From the NCBI GenBank assembly GCA_040384645.1, contig JAZKIX010000075.1, positions 1 through 10,241 on the forward strand: 10,241 bases of DNA, read 5' to 3'. Origin of the DNA: JAZKIX01 sp040384645. GTDB taxonomy: Bacteria > Pseudomonadota > Gammaproteobacteria > Burkholderiales > Burkholderiaceae_D. Made by a program: the position numbers and the translations under genes. Positions within the stretch are counted from its first letter, which is position 1. Every line of letters starts with the position of its first letter. Shown here one piece after another: positions 1-7,549 of this stretch. The notes beneath the pieces were generated by a model. The model saw only the letters and a program-made list of their open reading frames with translations. It searched no databases and was not told the DNA's origin.

Positions 1-2
1 CG

Positions 3-1595
3 GCGCGCATGGACGGCGCAAACGCGTGGCAGGCGCTACGTTATGTGACGGTGCCGCAACTGCGCCCAATGATTTTTTTCGCCGGTTCGATTACGCTCAT
101 TACCGGCATTTCCGGCGACACTCTGGCGCGCTATTTACACTATATGGCGTACATCATGGGCGACTATGGTGCCACTGCGGCGATGGCGGCGACCATACTG
201 CTAATCTTGACGGGCTTGCTATACGTACTGTGGGCATATATCGGCGGCCGGCCAGAATTGCCGCATAACAGTTTGGGTGCGCGACGCCAGCATCCGATGG
301 TCATCCGCGCCAAGGCGATCGTGGGCGCTGGCTGGCACAAAATTGAAGTCCTGTTGTACGCACCCGCCAGCACCGATCCGCAAGCCTTGCGCGGCTTTAA
401 CGGCATGCGCGCAATTGCCTGCTTGATGGTGGTGGTACATCATTTGGCGCAACGGCTGGATGGCGAACGGGCGCTGGTGTGGGTGCTGAAGCCTTTATGG
501 CGACTGGGTTTGCATTTCGACATGGGTGTCTGCCTGTTCTTTGTATTGTCGGGCGCACTGCTGTCGATGCCGTTTTGGGAGCGTTTTTTCAGTGGCGAAC
601 CGGCGCCTTCGTTGGGCCAGTACGCGGCCCGCCGCGCTGCACGGATCGTACCCGGTTATTGGCTGGCGCTCATTCTGTCGGTGGCGATTGGCTTGGTGGC
701 GATGCCAGAAGCGTTATTGGTATTGCCGCGCTTCCTGGCGGGACTGGGCTTCGTTTCGGGGCTGCACTACACCACGCTATTCCCGTCGGAACTGGATCCG
801 GTGTTGTGGTCGATCAGCTTTGAGGTGATGTGTTACGTGCTATTGCCCTTGCTGTTGCTGCCCGCCTGGCGCTGGTCCCCGGACCGTAACCCGCAGCGGA
901 CTTTGCGCTATTTGATCGGCGTCTTGATTGCGCTGCAACTGGCACATTTATGGGTAGTCGCCAACTTCATGACAGAGGAGCTGGACCGCGGCTGGCGCTT
1001 TGGCTTGATCGGCGGCGCCAAACAATGGATTCCGTACTGGAACCCGGCAACCTTCATGACGCAGTTCATGCTCGGTTCGCTGGCCGCATTCGGTATTGTC
1101 TGGAAAACGCGCGTCGATCCACGCCGCGGCAACACCTTCGATACGATGGCGCGCTGGGCCTTGATCGGAGCGATATTCTTGCTAGCTTTGTTCGGTGGTG
1201 GCGGCCACAACAGCTTTACCCGCCAGCCGTATATCACGCCGGTGTTCCCCGCCTTGTGCGCGGTGGCGTTGTTTGCCATGCATTTCGGCCGGCGCCTGCA
1301 TCTGGCGCTGGACAACCGCCTATTTAACTTTGTGGCGACGATTTCCTTCGGCTTGTATCTGTGGCATTTCCCGGTGATCGAATTACTGCGCATTTATTAC
1401 GTGCCTGATTTCCTCGTCAAGACTGGCGTGCGTCATTTTGGCGAATGGTTTTTATGGTCGACGCTAGTCATGGCGATCTCGACCATGCTGGCGTGGCTGT
1501 CGTGGCGCTGGCTAGAACAGCCGGCGTTGCTTTGGGTCAAGCGACGTTTGCGCAAGCCACAGAATGATAAGCCCGCTCAAGGAGCCTTGGCATGA
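3..1595 (+). CDS. Sugar ABC transporter permease (C-terminal part) fused to an acyltransferase-3 domain; 5' end outside window
   Basis: The gene enters from outside the window: the frame is open to the left edge, and its first codons read ARMDGANAWQALRYVTVPQL. This is the EAA-loop signature of MalF/UgpA-type permeases, so the ATG at 9 is an internal Met. Residues below count from that Met. About 20-80 carry the last permease segments, ending at a membrane helix (ATILLILTGLLYVLWAYIGG). A linker of about 50 residues follows. An acyltransferase-3 (OafA-like) integral membrane domain then runs from about 128 to 515. Its signatures are RGFNGMRA with an R-X10-H pair (R134/H145), the RRAARIVPGYW motif near 208-218, LWSISFEVMCYVLLP near 266-280 and FGLYLWHFPVIELL near 447-460. 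Such domains move acyl groups onto sugars or glycans at the inner membrane. No stop or good internal ribosome binding site separates the two halves. The acyl acceptor and transported sugar are unknown. The fusion is clear from sequence; its role is inference. Confidence 0.88.
   Translation, partial: ARMDGANAWQALRYVTVPQLRPMIFFAGSITLITGISGDTLARYLHYMAYIMGDYGATAAMAATILLILTGLLYVLWAYIGGRPELPHNSLGARRQHPMVIRAKAIVGAGWHKIEVLLYAPASTDPQALRGFNGMRAIACLMVVVHHLAQRLDGERALVWVLKPLWRLGLHFDMGVCLFFVLSGALLSMPFWERFFSGEPAPSLGQYAARRAARIVPGYWLALILSVAIGLVAMPEALLVLPRFLAGLGFVSGLHYTTLFPSELDPVLWSISFEVMCYVLLPLLLLPAWRWSPDRNPQRTLRYLIGVLIALQLAHLWVVANFMTEELDRGWRFGLIGGAKQWIPYWNPATFMTQFMLGSLAAFGIVWKTRVDPRRGNTFDTMARWALIGAIFLLALFGGGGHNSFTRQPYITPVFPALCAVALFAMHFGRRLHLALDNRLFNFVATISFGLYLWHFPVIELLRIYYVPDFLVKTGVRHFGEWFLWSTLVMAISTMLAWLSWRWLEQPALLWVKRRLRKPQNDKPAQGALA
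1579..1584 (+). promoter_or_regulatory. Ribosome binding site for the MalG-like permease
   Basis: AAGGAG lies 7 bases before the ATG at 1592, inside the last codons of the preceding gene. It supports the overlapping start. A second in-frame ATG at 1595 is 10 bases away and could also be used. Confidence 0.75.
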
Positions 1596-2449
1596 TGCAC
1601 AAAAAAACGCATAAAAAACGCAAGCTGTCGCTGTCGCAACGCGTGGCCTACAGCATCGTGATCGGGGGCGCGCTCCTGATGGTCTTGCCGCTCTACATGA
1701 TGTTCGTCTTCGCCACCCACACCGATCTGGAAATCCTGTCGATGCCGGCGCCGCTTTGGTTCGGCAATGCCTTCATGGACAATCTCAATAACCTGTTGAA
1801 TCGCCTGCCGTTTTTTTGGACCAATCTTTCGATCAGCTTGCGCGCTGCCGGTAGCACCGCGCTCTTGCAATTGCTGTTTTGTTCGCTGGCCGGCTATGCC
1901 TTTGCTGTGATGGAATTTAAATTCAAGGACGCGCTGTTTGCGCTGCTGCTCTCGACCATGTTGCTGCCGGGATTCCTGAATATGATTCCCAATGTCTTGC
2001 TGATCGACTGGCTGGGCTGGATGGACCGCTCCATCGCGCTGATCGGGCCGGCATCGGTCAGCGCCTTCGGCATCTTCCTGATGCGGCAATACATTACTAA
2101 AGCAGTGCCGCGCGAACTATTGGAAGCGGCCCGGCTCGATGGTTGTTCCAGCATCGGCATCTATGGCCGCATCGTGTTGCCGCTGGTGGCACCGGCGCTG
2201 GCGGCCTTGGGACTCATCGCTTTCATCAGCTCGTGGAATAACGTCATGGCACCCTTGATGACCATGCACGAGATGAAAAATTACACCGCGCCCTTGGCCT
2301 TGCGTTCTATTGTGGATCGGCGTGGCCTGCCTCCGCTTGGCGCGCTCTTTGCCGCTGCCGCCCTGTCGGCCACGCCGGCCTTATTGCTGTTTGCGCTATG
2401 CGCGCGCAAACTGTTCCAAAATTTGTCGATGGATAGCACCGCGCCGTAA
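1592..2449 (+). CDS. Carbohydrate ABC transporter permease, MalG-like (CUT1 family)
   Basis: This is the second inner-membrane permease of a sugar importer of the maltose/glycerol-3-phosphate type. The length of 285 aa is normal for the family. A basic N-terminus (MMHKKTHKKRK) precedes a first membrane helix at about 20-40. Further helices lie near 84-106, 113-135, 148-165, 200-220 and 250-270. The cytoplasmic EAA loop that contacts the ATPase is plain at about 177-198, with the core LLEAARLDGCSSIGIYGRI. The start overlaps the stop of the permease/acyltransferase fusion (ATGA) behind a strong ribosome binding site, so the two permeases are coupled and probably form one heterodimer. The periplasmic binding protein and ATPase are not in the window and may lie upstream. 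The substrate cannot be read from the sequence. No classical terminator follows. Confidence 0.93.
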   Translation: MMHKKTHKKRKLSLSQRVAYSIVIGGALLMVLPLYMMFVFATHTDLEILSMPAPLWFGNAFMDNLNNLLNRLPFFWTNLSISLRAAGSTALLQLLFCSLAGYAFAVMEFKFKDALFALLLSTMLLPGFLNMIPNVLLIDWLGWMDRSIALIGPASVSAFGIFLMRQYITKAVPRELLEAARLDGCSSIGIYGRIVLPLVAPALAALGLIAFISSWNNVMAPLMTMHEMKNYTAPLALRSIVDRRGLPPLGALFAAAALSATPALLLFALCARKLFQNLSMDSTAP

Positions 2450-2648
2450 TTACCGCTTGCTTGCGATAGGCTGATCGCTACAATAAGCGCTGCCGGGGCT
2501 CCGCACCGTTGGCCGAGGCCACAGCGAACTTACTCGACCTCAATACCGCCACAAGGACGAACTAGCCACCTTATCAACACGCTGATTCACATAAAATACG
2601 GGGGTATAGGCAAAAATACCCTGTCAGCCGCTCAGTTTTATTGGCTTA

Positions 2649-2676
2649 AATTAAATACTACGTGCAGTATTTAATT
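2649..2676. repeat. Perfect 11-bp inverted repeat, possible operator
   Basis: The arms AATTAAATACT (2649-2659) and AGTATTTAATT (2666-2676) are exact reverse complements around the 6-base centre ACGTGC. The AT-rich arms, short spacer and intergenic place fit a dimeric regulator site better than a terminator, because the stem is weak and no T-run follows. No regulator gene lies beside it. Confidence 0.6.
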
Positions 2677-2679
2677 CGA

Positions 2680-2699
2680 AAAAACGCTGAAAAACGCTG
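2680..2699 (+). repeat. Tandem direct repeat, 10 bp x 2
   Basis: AAAAACGCTG occurs twice head to tail, starting 4 bases after the inverted repeat. It may be chance or part of the same regulatory patch. Confidence 0.55.
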
Positions 2700-2940
2700 C
2701 CTCGACCAGTTTCCACAATTGGCCAAACCTATTCAGCAACTCACTCGATACTCACTGAACCGCGGCGCCGGTTTGCGCTCCAAGCCAGACTAAGGTACTG
2801 CTTTTCAAGCAGCGCCGTAGCCAAGAGGAAATTCGGGTTTAATTTGCGCTAAACTGACGCCTTCGTAAAATTCAACGGCAATTTCGCTGCAATATCAATG
2901 CCTTAGCGAGTTTTTTGCAGTATCTTGTACGGCAAGCATG

Positions 2941-2962
2941 CAGGCAACGGCAAAGTTGCCTG
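2941..2962 (+). other. Leader hairpin before the small exported protein gene
   Basis: CAGGCAAC (2941-2948) pairs perfectly with GTTGCCTG (2955-2962) around the loop GGCAAA. It ends 29 bases before the ATG at 2992 and 19 bases before the GAGG ribosome binding site. It could be a 5' UTR structure of this mRNA, or a weak terminator of upstream transcription (ATTTTC follows, not a full T-run). Confidence 0.5.
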
Positions 2963-2991
2963 ATTTTCACTCAACACTGACGAGGTTTTCT

Positions 2992-3318
2992 ATGTGGCTG
3001 CAACGTCTCTTCGCTTTGATCGGTTTCGCCGCTGTCTCTATCACTGCACAGGCAATCGAACGATCATTCCCGCCGAATGCGATTCGTGCCGTAATGTCCA
3101 TTGCCAGCCACCCCCATGTGATGATCAATGGAAAATCACGCCAACTGTCGGCCGGCGCGCGGATTCGCAATACCGATAACCTGATCGTCATGTCGTCCTA
3201 TCTCGGCAATAAAAACATGCTGGTCAATTTCACCGAAGACCTCAATGGCAATGTCCAAGATGTCTGGATCCTGACCAGTGCCGAAGCAAAAGCGCCGATT
3301 CAGAATATCGCCAAATAA
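2992..3318 (+). CDS. Small exported protein of unknown function, conserved-looking
   Basis: A 108-aa protein with a typical signal peptide: MWLQRLFALIGFAAVSITAQA, with cleavage likely after TAQA (residue 21). The mature part is about 87 residues, starts IERSFPPNAIRAV and contains VMINGKSRQLSAGARIRN. I chose the ATG at 2992 because GAGG lies 6 bases upstream (2982-2985) and the signal sequence begins there. The in-frame ATG at 2938 would add 18 non-signal residues and run through the 2941-2962 hairpin. From memory, similar short periplasmic proteins with SFPP and GARI motifs sit just upstream of miaB in Oxalobacteraceae relatives, but I cannot confirm this here. No catalytic motif is visible. 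miaB follows after 66 bases, so the two may share a transcript. Confidence 0.8.
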   Translation: MWLQRLFALIGFAAVSITAQAIERSFPPNAIRAVMSIASHPHVMINGKSRQLSAGARIRNTDNLIVMSSYLGNKNMLVNFTEDLNGNVQDVWILTSAEAKAPIQNIAK

Positions 3319-3384
3319 TCATTGCAGTAAGCCGTCGCAGTCCCAGTCATTCAACAGTTTCACCGTAAGGCCGTCGCTATCCCC

Positions 3385-4764
3385 ATGCAGAAAAAAGTAT
3401 TTATCAAAACCTTCGGTTGCCAGATGAACGAGTACGACTCGGACAAGATGGCCGATGTCATGAACGCAGCCGAAGGCATGACCCGCACCGACAAAGCGGA
3501 AGACGCCGACGTCATCTTGCTCAATACTTGTTCGGTGCGCGAAAAAGCGCAGGAAAAAGTGTTTTCCGATCTAGGGCGCCTGCGCGAACTGAAGCTGCAA
3601 AGGCCCGACCTGATCATCGGCGTCGGCGGTTGTGTCGCTTCGCAAGAAGGCGACGCCATCGTCAAGCGCGCACCGTATGTCGATCTGGTATTCGGCCCGC
3701 AAACCCTGCACCGCTTGCCGCAATTGATCAATGACAGGCGCGCCAGCGGCCAGTCGCAAGTCGATATCAGCTTCCCTGAGATTGAAAAATTCGACCATTT
3801 GCCGCCGGCCAAAGTCGACGGCCCTACTGCGTTCGTATCGATCATGGAAGGCTGCAGCAAATATTGCAGTTATTGCGTGGTGCCCTACACCCGCGGCGAA
3901 GAAGTTTCGCGCCGCTTCGACGATGTGCTGGTCGAAGTAGCCGGACTGGCAGAACAGGGCGTCAAAGAAATCACTCTTTTGGGGCAAAACGTCAACGCTT
4001 ATCGCGGCCTGATGAGCCGTGAATCGGCCGCCAACGAGACGGCTGACTTTGCCTTGCTAATCGAATATATTGCCGACATCCCCGGCGTGGAGCGGATCCG
4101 TTTCGTCACCAGCCACCCGAAAGAATTTACCCAGCGCCTGATCGACACCTACGCCAAAGTACCGAAGCTGGTCGATCATTTGTACCTGCCGGCGCAGCAT
4201 GGCTCGGACCGGATTCTCGCTGCCATGAAGCGTGGCTACACCTCGCTGGAATACAAGTCGATCGTGCGCCGCATCCGCGAAGTGCGGCCGAATATGGCGA
4301 TTTCGAGCGACTTTATCGTTGGTTTTCCTGGCGAAACCGAAGCCGATTTCGAGGCTATGATGAAGCTGATCGACACCGTGGCTTACGACAATAGCTTCAG
4401 TTTTATTTTCAGCCCACGCCCCGGCACACCGGCCGCCAATCTTGAAGATGACACGCCGTATGAAGTCAAGCTGGCGCGGCTGCAAAAGCTGCAAGCCGTG
4501 ATCGAGGACAATACCAAAAAATACAGCGCCGCCATGATTGGCACCGTGCAGCGCATCCTGGTGGAAGGCCCGACCAAAAAGAACGCTGCAGAAATGCAAG
4601 GCCGCTCGGAAAACAACCGTGTGGTCAACTTTGATGGCGGCGCCAATGGTGCGCGTCTGATCGGGCAACTGGTCGATGTCAAGATCACGGAAAGTTTTGC
4701 TTATACCTTGCGCGGCGATATGATCGCTTCAACCCAACCACTTGAAACAGCCGAACTGATTTGA
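3385..4764 (+). CDS. miaB: tRNA-2-methylthio-N6-dimethylallyladenosine synthase MiaB
   Basis: MiaB is a radical-SAM methylthiotransferase that converts i6A37 to ms2i6A37 in tRNAs reading UNN codons. The 459-aa length is normal. The N-terminal UPF0004 domain has its three cluster cysteines at C12 (GCQMNEYDS), C49 (NTCSVREKA) and C83 (GGCVASQEG). The radical-SAM CxxxCxxC triad is C157, C161 and C164 in GCSKYCSYCVVPYTRGEE. The C-terminal TRAM domain covers roughly 380-450. The MQKKVFIKTFGCQMNEYDSD start is the usual one. The ribosome binding site is weak: TAAGG ends 14 bases before the ATG. The gene heads the conserved miaB-phoH-ybeY order and overlaps the start of phoH by 4 bases. Confidence 0.98.
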   Translation: MQKKVFIKTFGCQMNEYDSDKMADVMNAAEGMTRTDKAEDADVILLNTCSVREKAQEKVFSDLGRLRELKLQRPDLIIGVGGCVASQEGDAIVKRAPYVDLVFGPQTLHRLPQLINDRRASGQSQVDISFPEIEKFDHLPPAKVDGPTAFVSIMEGCSKYCSYCVVPYTRGEEVSRRFDDVLVEVAGLAEQGVKEITLLGQNVNAYRGLMSRESAANETADFALLIEYIADIPGVERIRFVTSHPKEFTQRLIDTYAKVPKLVDHLYLPAQHGSDRILAAMKRGYTSLEYKSIVRRIREVRPNMAISSDFIVGFPGETEADFEAMMKLIDTVAYDNSFSFIFSPRPGTPAANLEDDTPYEVKLARLQKLQAVIEDNTKKYSAAMIGTVQRILVEGPTKKNAAEMQGRSENNRVVNFDGGANGARLIGQLVDVKITESFAYTLRGDMIASTQPLETAELI

Positions 4765-5843
4765 AAACCAAAGCCCCCGCCCAGCCGCATTATTTCATTC
4801 CCGAACCGCTCGACAATTCGCGCTTGGCCCACTTATGCGGTCCGCTGGATGAAAATCTGCGGCAGATTTCGGCAGCGCTTGATGTGACGGTATTCCGGCG
4901 CGGCGAAAAATTTATCGTCGGCGGCGCCAATGCCGACCGCGCTGTCGAAATTCTCGATCAGTTTTACGCCATCGCCACACGTATTATTCCGTTGGAAGAA
5001 ATTCAGTTGGCCTTGGTCGAACAGCGCGCCGGTTATGCGCAACGCAGCGGCCAATCACCCGCTGCCACCGACAGCGCCGCGATGGTCAAAGTGGTCAACG
5101 ACTTGCCCGATGTCGCCAGCCCAATCCTTAAAACGCGCCGTAGCGACTTGCGCGGCCGCACCCCACACCAGATTGCCTATTTGAAATCGATCCTGGATCA
5201 CGACATCACTTTCGGCGTCGGCCCGGCCGGTACCGGTAAGACTTATCTGGCGGTGGCTTGCGCAGTCGATGCGCTGGAACGTGATGCCGTCAAACGCATT
5301 GTGCTGACCCGTCCGGCGGTCGAAGCGGGTGAAAGACTAGGCTTTTTGCCGGGCGACTTGGCGCAAAAAGTCGATCCTTATCTGCGTCCTTTGTACGACG
5401 CCTTGTATGACTTGCTGGGACATGACCGCACCCAAAAAATGTTCGAGAAACAAGCCATCGAAATCGCGCCGCTGGCGTATATGCGCGGCCGTACCTTGAA
5501 CCATGCTTTTGTGATCTTGGACGAAGCGCAAAACACCACGCCGGAACAGATGAAAATGTTCCTGACCCGCATCGGCTTCGGTAGCAAGGCTGTCATTACT
5601 GGCGACGTGACGCAAATCGATTTGCAGCGCAGCCAAAAGAGCGGCTTGGTCGATGCGCTGCAAGTGTTGAAAGATGTGCGCGGCATCGCCTTTACCCAAT
5701 TCTCTAGCGAAGACGTGGTGCGCCATCCACTGGTGGCGCGCATCGTCGATGCCTATGAAGCTAATCAGGCCAACCAAGCTGCTAGCGAGTCGTTGCCGCT
5801 GCCGAATAAAATTTCCGCGGTTAAAAATGTCCGAAAAAAATAA
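4761..5843 (+). CDS. ybeZ: PhoH-family ATPase (YbeZ-like)
   Basis: A cytoplasmic P-loop ATPase of the PhoH/YbeZ family, 360 aa. An N-terminal RNA-binding-like segment covers about 25-75 (VTVFRRGEKFIVGG). The Walker A motif is GPAGTGKT at 154-161, Walker B is VILDEAQNT at 251-259, and a sensor-like ITGDVTQIDL lies at 279-288. The family is linked to RNA metabolism and works beside YbeY in ribosome and rRNA processing; its exact reaction is not settled. Translation probably starts at the TTG at 4761, which overlaps the miaB stop as TTGA. No in-frame ATG occurs until about residue 108, and the protein is conserved-looking from the start. The 3' end overlaps ybeY by 17 bases. Confidence 0.95.
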   Translation: MKTKAPAQPHYFIPEPLDNSRLAHLCGPLDENLRQISAALDVTVFRRGEKFIVGGANADRAVEILDQFYAIATRIIPLEEIQLALVEQRAGYAQRSGQSPAATDSAAMVKVVNDLPDVASPILKTRRSDLRGRTPHQIAYLKSILDHDITFGVGPAGTGKTYLAVACAVDALERDAVKRIVLTRPAVEAGERLGFLPGDLAQKVDPYLRPLYDALYDLLGHDRTQKMFEKQAIEIAPLAYMRGRTLNHAFVILDEAQNTTPEQMKMFLTRIGFGSKAVITGDVTQIDLQRSQKSGLVDALQVLKDVRGIAFTQFSSEDVVRHPLVARIVDAYEANQANQAASESLPLPNKISAVKNVRKK

Positions 5844-6315
5844 GCTGGCACTCGCCGTCCAATATTCCGATCCACGCCTGAAAGACAGCATCACCCGCGC
5901 CAAACTACGGCGCTGGGTGCAAGCCAGTTTATTTGCACCAGCAGAATTGACAATCCGTTTTGTGGATGCCGACGAAGGCCGCCAGCTCAACAAAGATTAT
6001 CGTGGCAAGGATTACGCCACCAATGTCCTGACCTTCGCCTATGGCGATGATGTGCTGGGTGACGCGGAAATGAGTGCTGACGAGCCAACCCGCGCCGACA
6101 TCATCCTGTGTACCGATGCATTGCTGCGCGAGGCTAGCGAGCAAGGCAAAACGTTGGAAGCGCACACCATGCACCTAGTGATTCATGGCGTATTGCATGC
6201 TCAAGGCTATGACCATGAAAGCGAGGAAGAAGCGGGCGAGATGGAGGGAATCGAAACTGACATCTTAGCTGCCCTTGGCGTTGCAAACCCGTATCTAGTT
6301 GATACAGCGCGCTAA
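5827..6315 (+). CDS. ybeY: Endoribonuclease YbeY (16S rRNA maturation)
   Basis: YbeY is a zinc metalloprotein needed for 16S rRNA 3' maturation and 70S ribosome quality control. The 162-aa length is normal. The metal-binding H-x3-H-x5-H motif is complete: H120, H124 and H130 in HGVLHAQGYDH. The upstream TNVLTF signature lies at 65-70. I chose the ATG at 5827 (MSEKNKLALA) because it gives the family's normal length. The frame is open further upstream only because it runs through phoH in another frame. The start lies inside phoH (17-base overlap), so the two are likely coupled. The conserved downstream neighbour corC is displaced by about 3.8 kb here. Confidence 0.97.
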   Translation: MSEKNKLALAVQYSDPRLKDSITRAKLRRWVQASLFAPAELTIRFVDADEGRQLNKDYRGKDYATNVLTFAYGDDVLGDAEMSADEPTRADIILCTDALLREASEQGKTLEAHTMHLVIHGVLHAQGYDHESEEEAGEMEGIETDILAALGVANPYLVDTAR

Positions 6316-6500
6316 ACACGATAGCTTGCTCGGCAACGGGATAATGTGATACCACGTCGGCCGCACTCAATGCCAGCGTCGGCCGTAGAACACTCGATTT
6401 TCATGTCGTCTTGCGCTGCGTATTTTGTGCCATGCTCGTAATGCGGATACATCGCACAAAATTGCGAAACGCGCGCCTCGCGCAGATCGATATAAGCCAT
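6312..6500 (-). CDS. Possible small ORF of 62 aa, unrecognised
   Basis: The ORF starts MAYIDLREARVSQFCAMYPH. A good ribosome binding site (GGAGA, about 5 bases before the ATG at 6500) precedes it, and its first 36 codons use codons much like the flanking genes. The second half (from ECSTADAGIE onward) looks random and runs 4 bases into the ybeY 3' end. It could be a truncated remnant of a larger gene or a chance ORF. I recognise no family. Confidence 0.25.
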   Translation of the reverse strand: MAYIDLREARVSQFCAMYPHYEHGTKYAAQDDMKIECSTADAGIECGRRGITLSRCRASYRV

Positions 6501-6522
6501 CGACTCTCCGTAAATTGCGCAC

Positions 6523-6540
6523 GTCGGGTTAAAACCCGAC
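6523..6540. other. Short GC-rich hairpin between converging genes
   Basis: GTCGGGTT (6523-6530) and AACCCGAC (6533-6540) are reverse complements separated by AA. The element lies between ybeY (ending 6315, +) and the haem-sensor gene (ending 6560, -). It may act as a bidirectional terminator, though no clean T-run follows on either strand. GTCGGGTT...AACCCGAC elements resemble REP-like repeats in beta-proteobacteria, so a repeat relic is also possible. Confidence 0.45.
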
Positions 6541-6559
6541 CTTGCAGGCTGACAGTTGA

Positions 6560-7549
6560 TTAAATTTTTATGAGAATTTTAATAGCATCATGCATGGCTT
6601 TTAAGCCTTGATTTAATTGATGTATCTCATTTTTCGACGTAGATTCTTCGTCTACGAATTTTGGCGCTACTAAGTTGCTCGCCGGATCCGAATCGCGAAT
6701 ATCGTCCGCATACTTTCGAAGCAAACGTAAAGGCAAAATCAACATCTGGCGAATGGCGTAAAACAGCAGGAACAGCACCAGAAAGAAACCGCCGACTGCC
6801 ACCCGTGTTGTCCAACTCAGATTGTCGAATATCGTTTTTGTCACGTTATCTAAAGGCAATTTGACGCTGATTACTCCGATAATTTCGCCATCGCGATAAC
6901 CGTAGCCACGCAATGCCGGATATTTCTCGCGCACCGCAACTGGTGCTTTTTCCGGTGTATCGTGACATTTTAGACATGCGACCGTTGCCGTAATCTTGCG
7001 GGCGTACAGCAGTTCTGCGCCCGTTACTTCGTAGTATTCCTGTTTTCCAGAGGTGCGAATAATTCCGAGTGCTTCCGATTCAAAATTGTTAGGCGCATTG
7101 TCCGGATTCATGAACTTATCCGACGTCATTCTAAATTTAGCCTTTGAATCCGACTTTTCGGTCACTTGCGATACTTCGCGCTGAATTAACGCAGGATTCT
7201 TCTGATGAAACGTAATTGCTGCCGCTTCTATGTTTGTAATTATTTCTGGCGACAAGCCGGCGTACGCAGTCTTCGCTGGATGCGCCACGGCTGCACTTTC
7301 TTGATTTAAAAAATCACCGACCTTACTTGTCGGATCGGCAGCATCTTTTCGAGCCCACAGTCCACGATATTGGGACGCCCATGCGCCTATGTTCTCCACC
7401 ATATCCGTCACGGTTCTGGCTTCATTCAGCTTTGCCGACACATTGACATCACGTGCTAGCGTCACAGACACCAAAACCATCAAAAAAATGACAACTAAAC
7501 CCACCAGTAAATATTGCGATGTGAGCGATAGGCGCTTCCAAGCATTCAT
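6560..7549 (-). CDS. Membrane haem-sensor-like protein: Tll0287-like (DUF3365) domain, CxxCH, HAMP-like end
   Basis: A 329-aa inner-membrane protein. The N-terminal helix (about 13-32) is followed by a periplasmic region (33-247), a second helix (about 249-268) and a HAMP-like cytoplasmic end (269-325, with ILPLRLLRKYADDI and KNEIHQLNQGLKAM). The periplasmic region fits the Tll0287-like/DUF3365 fold: IGAWASQYRGLWA near 54, a NPDNAPNNFESEAL patch near 148, EYYEVTGAELLYARKI near 171, and a single c-type haem site CLKCH at 192-196. It therefore probably senses redox state, gas or a ligand across the membrane. No histidine kinase, GGDEF or methyl-accepting domain follows the HAMP, so it must signal through a partner. 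The start overlaps the previous gene's stop (ATGA), with AAGG 7 bases upstream. Codons look more AT-rich than in miaB-ybeY. Confidence 0.85.
   Translation of the reverse strand: MNAWKRLSLTSQYLLVGLVVIFLMVLVSVTLARDVNVSAKLNEARTVTDMVENIGAWASQYRGLWARKDAADPTSKVGDFLNQESAAVAHPAKTAYAGLSPEIITNIEAAAITFHQKNPALIQREVSQVTEKSDSKAKFRMTSDKFMNPDNAPNNFESEALGIIRTSGKQEYYEVTGAELLYARKITATVACLKCHDTPEKAPVAVREKYPALRGYGYRDGEIIGVISVKLPLDNVTKTIFDNLSWTTRVAVGGFFLVLFLLFYAIRQMLILPLRLLRKYADDIRDSDPASNLVAPKFVDEESTSKNEIHQLNQGLKAMHDAIKILIKI

Larger units (their letters stand above)
2450..2991. other. Non-coding stretch between the ABC operon and the small exported protein
   Basis: I see no convincing gene, tRNA or IS end in these 542 bases. 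They hold a perfect inverted repeat (2649-2676), a tandem 10-mer (2680-2699), a short hairpin CTGCTT-ttc-AAGCAG at 2798-2812 and an 8-bp-stem hairpin at 2941-2962. A further weak GGGTAT...ATACCC pair lies near 2603-2622. None has the U-run of a textbook terminator. The promoter for the next gene should lie here, but no strong -35/-10 pair stands out. Confidence 0.6.

Noticed and set aside
9..11. ATG at 9 as the start of the permease/acyltransferase gene
   Set aside because: The frame is open to the left edge, and the codons before it complete the permease EAA-loop motif, so this Met is internal.
2450..2640. tRNA or structured RNA in the GC-rich start of the gap
   Set aside because: No cloverleaf, T-loop motif or convincing long-range pairing was found by eye.
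2938..2991. Upstream start for the small exported protein
   Set aside because: It adds 18 non-signal residues and lies across a hairpin; the ATG at 2992 has a GAGG site and starts a proper signal peptide.
3328..3377. Near-identical TAAGCCGTCGC / TAAGGCCGTCGC before miaB
   Set aside because: Short, imperfect and without symmetry; likely chance or a small duplication.
3571..4668. Long minus-strand ORFs opposite miaB, phoH and the acyltransferase
   Set aside because: They are shadows of well-supported GC-rich genes and show no recognisable protein features.
5674..5826. Longer YbeY N-terminus starting at 5674
   Set aside because: This part is phoH read in another frame; YbeY of normal length begins at the ATG at 5827.
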